DNA of 64,000 bases, from NCBI GenBank assembly GCA_030141605.1, contig JAQGDQ010000046.1, positions 852,789 through 916,788 of the forward strand. Reading direction: 5' to 3'. The notes under the pieces are model-generated. The model was not told where the DNA came from, searched no databases, and saw only the letters and a list, made by a program, of their open reading frames with translations. A program made the position numbers and the translations under genes. This DNA is from Tubiluchus corallicola. Its lineage: Eukaryota > Priapulida > Priapulimorpha > Priapulimorphida > Tubiluchidae. This document shows, piece by piece, positions 38,552 through 50,117 of the stretch; position 1 is the first letter of the stretch, and each line of letters begins with the position of its first letter.

Positions 38552-41095
38552 CTGACACAGTATTTCCCCGCTTTTAATATTTTATTCGTATATGTTATGA
38601 CATATGAGCAATATTTAAATTGAAATGTTGCTCACAAAATTGCTTAAAGGATTTTTTACTGTTTGAAAATTCAGTCAAAATTGTATTTTTAATTTTGCAT
38701 TTCTAAAGAAGTTTATTTCATCATTGTGCATTTGAAGTTGTACTGAAAGCTGTAATCTGTTTGGTCTGTCAACATTATTGACTCATTAATTTGAATGTAA
38801 CAATGTTGTTTAGTGATTTTTGGCAGCAGTGACCTGTTAACCACTTTCTTTAGTTTTAGAGTGGTACATTTTACATTTGCAAAGGTTCCTTGATATTTCC
38901 AATGATTTGTGTTATGTTTTGACTTGCTAAGTGAATACCAATGTTCATGTGTAAGTGAATTGTATTGGAAATAATATGGCATTTTGAGAACACAAATATG
39001 GATATAAGTATGTTGATGAACAAATGGGAAGAAATGATTATGATTAAGAAATGTGTATTTTGCTTGTTTCGTACAGTCGTCATGTCTATTTTAATCTGTT
39101 TGTAAAGGAAATCTGCATTCAGTACAAGTAAACAGAGCAGATGCCATCATATTAGAGTTAACACTACTTTCATTACAAATAGATAAACCTACGAACATGC
39201 AATTATTAATATACCTTGCACAACTGTATAACATATAACCAGAACATGTGGTCGCCAGCACTACACTTTTTATTTTTAGTGAACATGTGCATCTGTAGTG
39301 TAATAAATTTGCTTATGATAACTAAAACTATTTTATTTCAAAAATTAAGTATTTTATATAAATTAGGCAACTTTTTTTGTAACATTAAATTTGTCAACTT
39401 TTATGAGTTTTCAATGGTCTTTTGCTGTTCCTATCTTGCTGACTCTAATTAGTTATATTCTATATAACAAGCAACATCAAACTTTAGGTAGAATGTTAAT
39501 ATCTGCCACATTTTATTGTCTCAACATTTACTACATGCACTAGCTTCTGCTCATTGACTAAAATAGCTTCCGTGAGCCCTCCATATTAACTTGGTGTTGA
39601 CAATTGCACTTTATCGACTTTTAATGGTGCTAACATTCAAGCTAAAAGCAGTGTCAGTTGCCAGTATTGATTCAAGATTATCAAATAACTTGGTTGAAGT
39701 TGTATGTTGCTATCAAGCTTTATTTGGAGTGCTAAATTGTCCTTGGGGTTTAAAAGACTGTTAGTTACACCTAACTATATGTCTTGGATAACATTACATC
39801 AAGATAATAAATTAGTGTCTAGGTACCACAAGCAATTTATCAACACAACAGTGAAGCCTTTTTTGTTTTTGCGACTGCTTTGTTTCTATAGCAACCAGTG
39901 TCCACTTTCACTATGTTTTATTTTCACTATATTAAGATCAAATGGAGCAAAGTAACTGAATGTGCATGTGTGTCTCGTACAAAAACTGGTGATGCAGAGC
40001 ACCATCCTAAGAAAACATTAAAAAGCTTTTATTAGTGCAACCTGGCTTTCCAAGACAGGCTACTACTCCTCTTACAGGGCTTTGTGTGTATATAAGTCAC
40101 AAAAACCACTTATGTAGGAGTTGTAGTCAAAAATGCTTTACAACTGTTATTCTAAAAATTAACAACTTATAACAACCTACAATCAAAAGTGTTTGTTATT
40201 TCCTGCTCAATTAAACACAGTTGAGCATTTGGCTTCTTTGTGCTTCTGCATCAGTGACATCAATAACTTTAAATAAACAAGCATTGGTGTCAACAGTGGA
40301 ATGACATTGTTGCTTGTTAGTTATAACCCTTTCGCGTCAGGCTACATTGAAACTCATTTTATACATACAGTGATAATTACTTTACCAAAACAGTGAGTTA
40401 AACAAAAATGTTGTTACAAGACATTGCACAATAATCCTTGTTGCCACTATGTTACTTGGTGACATTATCAATACTGTTGTTACATTTTATCATTAGTATC
40501 TTATCAGCAATGTCAAATGTGACTCTATGTGTAAGGTGATCACTGTTTATATAAATGCACTATCCGTGTAATGTGGGTAAAATCAATGCAGGTAACACAC
40601 AACATTATTAAGCACCTGCACATGTCAGGAAGCTGTGTGCGCACAGGTAAATTTTGCGATCAACATCAAGCAGATGACAGTGTTGACAGCTATTCACATG
40701 ACCATGCGTCTCTGGCTCAATGGTGTTTCTAAGTAATAGCATTAATGCAACTGCAGCCTAATAGTGGTTTATGTTTGCAGCAGCCTTATACGTGTTTACA
40801 TGTTTGTGCAAAACGAGCTAATTAAAGCCCGTACTCGGTGTCATAATATGGGAATAAAAATGTTTATAGTTGAGCTCTAGTGTGGCCTAAACAGTTAAGT
40901 GAAGCTTATCAATGTCAAACTCTCAGCTTTTTACTTCTCTTGCAAGATTTAGTTATTTCACCACATGGGTCTGAAAAGAGTACTACAATGAAAATAATGA
41001 CTTCTACTAAATGTGATATTACGAATCTCCAGTGACCTCACAAAATGAGTTAAACCTTCACACATCTAAGATTTTGTAAAGTGGACAGTTTCGAC
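38552..41095. other. NUP58 3' UTR and intergenic spacer
   Basis: The stop codon TAG at 38549-38551 is followed by AT-rich DNA that should include the 3' UTR. An AATAAA overlaps the last codons (38539-38544) and another lies near 39300; I cannot say which is used. Open frames here, such as 39216-39452 and 39704-39955, show no similarity or splice context. Confidence 0.45.
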
Positions 41096-44000
41096 ATGAA
41101 AATGGATTATATGGCCAGTAGCAAACGTAATTGCTACGATGCAGGTTAGTGTTCTTTTTAGGAGTAATTTACTACAAACGTGCTTGATGTGCATATTTTT
41201 ATATCTTATTGTGTAGGATTAGTTCCGAAACTCTACAGTGAACAATAGGGTGCTTAAAGAAGTCGATTGAACTGAAAATTAATGGAGCATGCAACCCCTT
41301 TGACACTGCTAGTTTCCCCTCAGCTATATCAGACTGAAAACCAAATTATCCTAGCAGACCTATGTAACTCTCATCAGGCTCATAATACCTGATTTTTCAA
41401 ACACAGCCTGTACTGTGCAGCATTGTGGTTGCTAATCCAAGTACAATGCAGCCCATTTGCTGCTTGACAAGTGCATTAGTGCCACTTTTACCCACATGGT
41501 ATAAATCTTCTGATAATCTGTATATACTATAGTGCATTTTTTTTATTTCAGCTTTTTATGGAGACCTGATGTCACTACAGAATCACTTAAAGCTCGACAA
41601 AAATAATGTAAGGCTTTCATGTTGAAAACTGTTCATTGTTTCAAAATTTGTTGTCAGTGATGGTAACACAAGCCTAACACATATAGGAAGAAGAACGGGA
41701 CTATGTACATTTAACTACTTTACTAGAATTAGAAAATTTCAAAACACACACACACAGTGCATACTTATAAACAACGTTCCAAAATATTTGTTTTGTTGGC
41801 TTGGATAATTTTGGTTTGAAAATAAGAGTTAGTGCATTTTTATTTTGTGTACATGTCGTTCAAGCACTTAACCATCTGTTTCAGTTAACTCAATTGGTAA
41901 CTTAAATGACAACCAAAACATTGTTTTTCAGACGCTGAATGGCCTAGACAAATTTGGACACACAGCCCTGCACAAAGCGGCAATGAATGGTCATGTGGAC
42001 TGTGTGAAATTTCTTTTCCGAGAAGGTGCCACAATCAATATCCCTGATTTGGCAGGTATTCTGATAGAGAAAATAGTCATCAAATGCTCGTAAACTTCAT
42101 GTTTCTTAATGTTTACCGATGTCACAGGCTGATGTCATACTGAACAACACACGTCTCAAAATGTCATTATTAGTGTCTACCATCGTCTTAAAATGCATTG
42201 CACAATCTCCATTACATAAAATTTGCTGCAAAAGCAAATATGCTGCAATGACATCTTTCTATGCATGGTTGTAATAAAAAAGGGCAAACTTCCAACCTTG
42301 GTTAATTTGGTTAATTCCTCAGGTGCTACTGATGTTGCTCATAGAGTGTTATTGAAACTTGATGAAGCAGCATGTCACAGATGACTCATGATAAATCACG
42401 TTGCTTATTTTCATGCTACAAGTAAATGCAAAAAAAGACTCTAGACTACGTTAGTCTAAAGTCTAAAAGACTCTAAACATATAAGATCAGATTCTCTTCA
42501 AATTCAATCAACATTTAAACTCACAAGATTTCTGGTACATTTCTCTTTATGTGCAGCAAATCTGCTATCATTTTTTTGTTCAATGCACCTATAATGTCTA
42601 CCTTTTTGCCTGACAAAACTGAACTGTTTTGACCAACGTTTTACCAAAAATTGCGACTAGTTTCGCCCTGAATCGATTCGTATCATCTCAATCTCGGACA
42701 TGGCATTTGTTTCCAAGAATACCATCTGCTGCTTTGAAAAGATGCAAGACAAATTGTCTTCTGTGTTACTGAACATCTGTATGGCCAGCTCCAACTTACT
42801 GTGTACACAGAAATTGATTTAGTTAATACTAGCATGCAAAGAACTGGCGAGAAATCAGTCCCTCCACCCTATTAGCGCTTTTTAAAGTTTTTTAAAGCTA
42901 TACTAATATTGGCACATTCAGACATAGAGACTTCTCTCACAACTTTTTGCTCAACTTCTCCCTGACAGAAGTTGCCAAGCCGTTCACACATTGCAACAAG
43001 TTACAAAGTCATTCACTAGTTTCAACAAGTTGTGAGAAAAGTTGCCAAGCCATTTACACGCTGGAACCTTACTCTCAGAGAGAAGTTGTGCAACGAGTTG
43101 GGAGAGAAGTCTCTACGTCTGAATGCATCATAAAGTTTTACTATGTTGCTTGGAACAATAATAGTCACTGATGTGTATTGTGGTTTTTGTTCTTCTAACT
43201 CCAATTTTAATTAAGTTCTTGTTAGTTATTGAGGACATTAATAGATCTTTAAAGTACCCAAGTGAAACCAGATTAACAACTCTTGACATATCCAAGACTT
43301 TTGATGAGGTTTGGCACAGCACATACTTCATAAACTTCATACATGTAGAAATCACAGCTTGGTATTATAATAACAGCTGTTTTATTCTGCATATGAAAAT
43401 GGTTTGAGAAACCAATAAACTGAGAGTGTCAAAGGTTTTGGTGAAACAAGACGAAGCAGATATAGCAAGATGATATTAAATAATTCTCACAAAGAATTTG
43501 TACACACAGTATTGGAATTCACTCGAGATTCATCATGCTAACTGTCCGTACTTACAACATCTTTTGCAGGTCTTCTGCCAATTCACCATGCTGCTGCAAA
43601 TGGCCATTTGCAGACCATTGCTTTCCTGGTTGAAGATTGTGGTGCAGACTTCCGGACTCCTACACGCAAGGGTCGAACTCCTGTGCAGTTAGCAAAACGT
43701 AACAGATGGATAGATGTCGTTAATTACTTCACTCATTTAAACTTTACGTCATGTGGAACCTCAATACATGACGGAGAAACTCTGAACGAAACGGGTAGGT
43801 CAAAGAACTACACATTTATAATTTTATGCTTCTCTAGTGCTCTACAAAAGATACAATCTGGTGATATTATTTGGGCAACATTGACATCGTTATCTTCTTT
43901 AAGCTTTTCAAAAATGCGCAAGTTGTGTTTAGAAAGTAATGTTTATGAAAAACTGACCTAAGCTTTCAAGCATTAAAAAGTTTGTTATAACTTTTAGGTA

Positions 44001-47000
44001 TTTTATATTTTGTAGAAAAAAATGAACATTTTAAAAAAAATTAGTCTGAAATTTTAATAACATGGCTAACCTAATAACACATGATAGGTTAACTGACTTG
44101 ACATGTTTTTGCTATCCATTCTCTCTTCATCAAGGATAACATTTTTACAGAATGAGACATAATTTTACATCAAATCCCTACTTTAACAAGGTAGCTAACT
44201 GTGTTACTATAAAAATATTCTTTTTATGTACTTGGATATAAGTAATAAATTTATGCACAGTGTCATTAAGTGCTAGTTATACACACTGCTGTTCTAATGA
44301 AGTTATGAATCAATCTCTCTATTTAGTTAGCAAGAGCGAGAAATCAAATTAGGCAGCTTTTCAAGCTTGTATTTGCAAACAAGCATTTGAAGAACACTAA
44401 GCAACAGATAGTGTGCAAACACACACATAACTAAACAGGACCTGCAAGAGAAATTTTACAAGGTGATCTAAGACCCCTTTGGTGCTCCAAAGCAGGCAAA
44501 GATTTTTCTCAAAATTGAGGATTCGATGTCCACAAAATCTACGTGTTAACTGTCATAAATGCTTTATTTTCATGATCAGATATAGCATGCTGTAGCAAAC
44601 ATATTCAATTAATGCAGCAACATAAATCTATATTTATGGTTACATTCACTAATCACTCCGTTAGGTTTGTTTTATAGTGAAATGCTTTTTAAACGTTCAT
44701 AATAATTTTTTTCAAAGGAGAATACTTTTCTTTAAAAAATAAAAAAGAAATTTAACATTTAACTAGATTACTAATTAAAATGTGCTTTTCTGGCTTTTTT
44801 GTTTGCAACATTTCTAATAACACTATCAAAATCAATTTGTCTGGCAATGCCAGATCCAATACTCAGTTGTGCTAGATCTGGATTTTCAACATTTTCTTCT
44901 ATTTTTTTTCCAAAATAGAAGGGCCTGCGGAGTCTTTTACAGGAAGTGTATCAAGTCCTACTAGTCCCATCTGAAAGAGTGCCTGCTGTCCTCTTCTCTG
45001 CCTTGCCTCTCTAACTAAACTTTCCTGTCGTTTCGGACATGCTGATTTGTGAAGATACATTCTCATTGGATAGATACAATATAAGTGTATATCGGGCTGG
45101 GGGTAGTAGAAAGTGCTTGTTCTCTAGGGGGTACTGCATGATTGCTGTGGGACTTTCTTAGTTCTTGGGCTCCAAAGCACCTGCTGGACCACTCTCATAT
45201 GCCCTGAAACTAAGAGCCAAAATGTGGCAGTTAGATTTTGCTATTGATTTGCAGTTAGAGTTAATTTGCAGATGCTAGTATGTAGTATGATCTTTTGCAG
45301 TGGCAAGTACAGTTACTCTCTTACTTTGAGCAAACAGCGTTACTGTAAAAAGGATTGAGCAAAATGGTGAACAAAAGAATGCATTGCCTGCTCTTTCATA
45401 CATTTTGCGAGTTACTTTGTTGAACACTGCGTTAAGCTCTTTTCGAAAGGTTTTCAAGGTGAAAACGAAATAAACGTTAGATATCCAGCAGCAAGCGCTA
45501 TTGTTAAAGTTTATTTTCTGCATCCGTCTAGTCTTTCAGTTTCTTTTTTCACTGACATCAAAAGCCGCCTGAGTGAAACCAGGGAAAAATCGTTGAGACA
45601 TTTCAGTTGTTGCCAAAGCTGAAATCAATATGGTTTTTGAAATGTCACGGACTAATATTTATCAAATGAGAAATGTTAACATTGTAACTTCACTAAATCT
45701 TCAATCAGCTGCATTACGAGACTTAAAAAATAAAATAAAAACAAATAAAAAGCAAATTACTCCGTAAAGTGACATTTCATAATAGAAATTTAAAAACCAA
45801 CACAATTCGTAATAATACTTAAATGAGGTTAGAAATTAAAAAAAGGACAGCATATTCCAGTCGACAATGTTTCTGACGTGGTCAGAAACTGAAGATTTTG
45901 CAAACAATAGTTACAAAATTAATCTTTGAAAAGACATCAGCCTTTTGTCTGAAAGCTATATTTTGATTTTATTAAATTCGCGTTGCTTGATTACCAAGGA
46001 AATTTACTTCACACTTATGCAACTTGTGGCTTTTTTACCCGTAGTTAATGTCAACTAATATGTTGCCAAATTATACCATTCAATTCACCTCATTGACACA
46101 TTTCACTTGATAAACTACAAGCTAATTTCCGTAGACATTGAAAAGCATTTGCCTCCTCGACCCGTATTTTATCCGTGGTGGGGTCAGTGATGCTCGCCAA
46201 TCTCATCTCAACGTAACTTATATCATTCCATGATTCAATTTGTCTCATTGAAACCTTTCATTTGGTATACTATGAGCCACTATTCTTCAATACTGGCAAC
46301 ACATCTCAGCCGACCCACGTATTTTCGTCCAGTTTTTTGGCTACCCATACATGCAAAAACTCCTAGTCCTAGTCCAGAACTGTAAGTGAAGCCGAATGAC
46401 AAAGTCACTTGCCCCATTTTTTACATTTCCCTATTTTCTCACTTTTTTCACATTTGACCCAGAGGTCACGTTTCCTACACCTGTAGAGGCTCTGAGTACG
46501 TATATCAGGCCTCTACCCCGCAAGTTTCGTGATTCTAGCTATTATCTTTATGGAATTTTGACATGACCCAGTCCCCTATCTTAGGCCTTTAAGAAACTCC
46601 CAGCTTTTTAAAACCCCAGCTGCACAACTACCCTACAATGCCTAAATACTACTAAAAAATATTGGAAACAACTGACAGCGTAGGAGGAAATGCAAATGAA
46701 AATTTCCACGATTGTAGCTAATCGGTGCATACCTTTTGGCAGTCACTACCTCTGTAAATACCCAAACTGCCTGTCTTTCCACTAGTACAACAGTCCTCAA
46801 CTCCGCAAGTGATTTCATATCTGCCTGACAACTTTACGTGCAATGAAAATAAATCTCAAAACAAGTTGTATAGATTCAGTACTGGTTTTTTCTTGAGTTA
46901 GATTTAATCTTACTTGTCACATTGTAAAGGAGTTCAAAAATAACGCATAAAATTATTAACAATTTTCATAAACCACATTTCATTAGAAAGGCAAAAAACT

Positions 47001-48109
47001 TATTAGATACCATGTGTCTGAGTGAATGAGTCAGTGATCCGCCTTTTATTAGACCTTCCTAAAGGTTACTGTCCCATCTAGCACTAGAGCGGCAACAATA
47101 AGAAGCATCTTCACATTTTTGTAATCTACTATCTGTGAAATTTATATATGTCACAGGCAAAGTGTAAAATCTAGAAATTTCAATTTTATGAAATTTCTAG
47201 GCATTTCATGTAATGCCTATGCATTTTGGGAAAAGTGTGAAATATATGTTTTGGCCAAGACTCTTTCACACTTTTCCTAGACGTTTTGCATAATTGCTAG
47301 GATTTGTATACATTGTATTTCTATATCAAGTAAGCCTGGAGCTGGATTCATCACAGTTCTTAAGTACAATTTTTTTCCTCAACTTGGTTGTGTGCAACTT
47401 GGAATGTTCGTAATGCTATGAACCGAAAAGAAAATAGAAAATTGGCATTTTATATTAGATTAGGATAGACATAGGCAAATTATATGAGAACAACTGAATA
47501 TGTTTTATTTTTAGTTTACCTGCAATTTAATCAGCATTCTATAAAATACCCGGGAAATGTATCTTCAAAACCCAAGGTTACACACTTTGCCTAGACAAAC
47601 TTTTGCATTATATATATAATGTATGGAATAAGTGCAGCAAAATGTTTGCATAAGCGTAGAATGAACTATTTTAGACACTTTACCTAGTTTGTGTTGGTCT
47701 TCTAATAAATGCCTAGAAATTCTATAGAATACCCACACTTTGCCTGTAACATATATATATATTTACTAATTAATGTTTTCTATTTTACTAATATGCACAG
47801 CTGTAAACTTTTACAGCTTGTAATATTTCGGAAAGCTTCTATGCTTTTATTGAAATAAATAATATAAATATTTTACTAAAAACAAACGAATTAAAATATA
47901 AGTGCATGTAGAAAAGATAAGCTGTAAAATGCACTGAATTTCTAAGCTTTGCTATGCGATGCTTCACTGGCTCATTTTCTGTTGCAGCTGATCAGCCTCT
48001 CCCAGATGAACAGATCAATGAAGTGAGAGAAGAACAAGACACAGAACATACTCAAATGCAACCAAATCCAGAGAATGGGATTCCACCATTGACTTATGAA
48101 AATACTTAA
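41096..48109 (+). CDS. Small ankyrin-repeat protein, complete in 5 exons
   Basis: Exons 41096-41144, 41552-41607, 41932-42055, 43570-43794 and 47988-48109 join with GT-AG sites and consistent phases into 191 aa. Residues about 17-35 look like the second half of a capping repeat (AFYGDLMSLQNHL). Two ankyrin repeats follow: DKFGHTALHKAAMNGHVDCV (about 40-59) and LLPIHHAAANGHLQTIAFLV (about 79-98). A third repeat contains GRTPVQLAKRNRWIDVVNYF. The C-terminal tail is acidic and Glu/Gln-rich (EQINEVREEQDTEHTQ) and has no known domain. Ankyrin repeats bind protein partners; without a second domain the partner cannot be inferred. No signal peptide or membrane segment is visible, so a cytosolic or nuclear location is likely. 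The start ATG is the first in exon 1; two more in-frame ATGs follow at codons 3 and 6. I do not recognise a specific orthologue. Confidence 0.85.
42910..43133. mobile_element. Palindromic MITE, family A, copy 2
   Basis: Same family as 32164-32355: begins TTGGCACATTCAGACATAG and ends, in reverse, with GATGCATTCAGACGTAGAG. It shares the GAAGTTGCCAAGCC and AACTTCTC blocks. About 220 bp, more diverged at its right end, in intron 3 of the ankyrin gene. Confidence 0.82.
43190..43400 (+). mobile_element. Reverse-transcriptase fragment of a non-LTR element
   Basis: A short frame in ankyrin-gene intron 3 reads TTLDISKTFDEVWHS, matching the LD(I/V)SKAFDxVWH motif of LINE reverse transcriptases. No other RT motif is present nearby, so this is a fossil scrap directly after the MITE. 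Confidence 0.55.
45275..45560 (-). pseudogene. Possible GPCR relic (TM7 and helix 8 only)
   Basis: The frame starting at 45523 contains NSACCWISNVYFVFTLKTFR followed by KEL. The VFTLKTFRKEL stretch is typical of helix 8 of class A receptors, and NS...NxxxxxF resembles a damaged NSxxNPxxY of TM7. No clear TM6 is found upstream because frames break near 45530. It is antisense in ankyrin-gene intron 4. Chance similarity cannot be excluded. Confidence 0.3.
47153..47747. mobile_element. TIR element of about 600 bp with internal hairpins
   Basis: Ends are ACAGGCAAAGTGT and its complement ACACTTTGCCTGT; the similarity extends outward into an ATATATGT stretch on both sides. Just inside the left end is a hairpin CTAGAAATTTC...GAAATTTCTAG, followed by a second, GGAAAAGTGTGAAA...TTTCACACTTTTCC. 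No open frame. Target duplication not resolved. It lies in intron 4 of the ankyrin gene, about 240 bp before its last exon. Confidence 0.75.
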
Positions 48110-48725
48110 GGTTTTACATGCTGAGTCCTCTGCATGAAAGAAACAAGTGCACATGGATACCCTAGTCAAGTTCAATCAATTGCTCTGCTACATAAAAATC
48201 TTATGGTCTGGTGCAAAACTGTCTATGCAGGCACACACTGGAAATGATTAAAGAGTTGCCTAGATGCTCAGTTCCCCGGAGAAAAAGTACAAATAACTTA
48301 ACTAACTTAATCAATCAGACACTTTTTGTTAGTGTTAACTGATAAATTACATCGCGACTAAAGAGTTATAATTAAATATGGACTATTTCCAAGATTATCC
48401 ACAACATAAACAGCCCAAGGTGAAGTAAATGACTGTTACAAACACAAACTGTACACCAAAAGATGGCTTAAATTATGCAGATTTTCGTGCAAGTACTAAT
48501 ACACCTGACATGGTATTTCCTTTTATGACTAACAAGCACCTAGCGAGAAAAGAAAACGATGTGATTTACTCTAGAAACGTGAAACCTGACATGAATAGCA
48601 AGCCAAACAGCAGTTTTTCCACAAATAATCTCTTTTGTGATCCTAGGCAAATTGCTTGCTTTGGACTCGTTAGATTCAGGTTTACGTTGCAGTCATGTTG
48701 TCCAACAACAAACATCCATTAGTCT

Positions 48726-48731
48726 AATAAA
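48726..48731 (+). terminator. Candidate polyadenylation signal of the ankyrin-repeat gene
   Basis: AATAAA about 620 bp downstream of the stop codon at 48109, within AT-rich 3' sequence. Position is plausible, but no transcript end is visible. Confidence 0.4.
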
Positions 48732-49194
48732 GCATCTTAGGTTTATTTATGTGCATGAGGAAATGGATTATAAGACATCACGTGGTAGTGTAATATTATC
48801 ATGAAAATGCACATATTTAAATGCAATACTTGCAAAAGAAAGAGACAAAGTGCAATACAAAGACGTCAATAAGGCTTTCACAATTGGCGAAGGTTCCTAG
48901 CACATGTCCAATAACATCAAGATATAATTTATATTTAGAATGTTACATGGTTAGAATATGCTTAATAACATTACAATAAGCAGTTCTGTGTACATCTTTA
49001 TTCTTGCACATCTTAAATGGCGTGACTTTACTTTCTAGTGAAGTGTAAATACATGAATGTGCACATATTGTAAAGACTGCCACAAAGATGATGACAACTT
49101 TGCAGTGTTTGAAAATAAAATGCAATTTTATTTAACTTGATCACAGCAAGTGCAATAGAGTTTTGCATGCAATAGAATTTTTTTTTAATCAAAG

Positions 49195-49370
49195 TGTCGT
49201 ACAAACTAACAATATTTTTTGCATTGCTATATATGTTATAGTGTTGGCGCCTTACACTTTGTCAATATATGTTATAGTAATGGCATCTGACACTATGTCA
49301 AAATGCCATACATAGTAACAATATTGTTGCCATTACTATTTGTACTACAGTGTCGGCTTCTTGTGGCCGT
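49195..49370. repeat. Short internally repeated stretch
   Basis: TATATGTTATAGT...ACAC/ACACTTTGTCA-type units occur twice in a row (about 49232 and 49266), followed by a partial inverted copy (GCCATTACTAT). It lies between the convergent 3' ends of the ankyrin gene and the phosphomannomutase gene. Confidence 0.45.
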
Positions 49371-49909
49371 CAGTTCAAATTTTACTTTAAATTCTTGGAC
49401 TAAATTGCTTAGGACTATTAGGATACAGTACATACCAGCCATATTTACTTTTTCTGAACATGTTGAACAATGAATATGTTAACTAAATTGAACATTAATG
49501 CTGCATTTTATAGTGAACATGTTCAATGTAATTATATTATTTTAAAGTATACATCTATGCAATTTTAAAGCATTTTCAATATCTGAATATCTGCAATTTC
49601 TTAAAAAATATTACTACGGACTCTTACAACAAATTCTACAACAAACTTTATTTCACATTGCACTTCTAAAAATAATTTATAAATGACACAGTGATACGTG
49701 AGACTCATTTGTAAATTATGCCTTTTAGCAAATGGCAGCAAAACAGAAAATTAAAAAAAAATATTACTATCAAAAAAACAGAAAAGATAACAGGTTAACC
49801 TTTTTTTAATTGTGATCTTTGACCCATCATAAATAAAACTTCGAAAATAATTTAAAACCTAATTGTAACATAACAATAATAATTTCTTCAGCCATGCTGA
49901 TAACTCAGC

Positions 49910-49915
49910 TTTATT
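49910..49915 (-). terminator. Candidate polyadenylation signal of phosphomannomutase
   Basis: TTTATT on the plus strand (AATAAA on the minus strand), about 200 bp downstream of the stop codon. Confidence 0.45.
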
Positions 49916-50117
49916 CTTCTTTGAAGAGTTGGCCAAAAATTTCTAAAAGCTGTAACTAGTATATGGCACTACAATTTTAACATTGCAACTATTGTACTCT
50001 TATCACCAACACTCACTTTACACTAAAATGGAATGTCATTTTATCAAAAAACAGCACGGAAACGGCTAATTGAAGTATCCATAATTAGCACAAACATGTT
50101 AAGTAGTTACACAAAGA

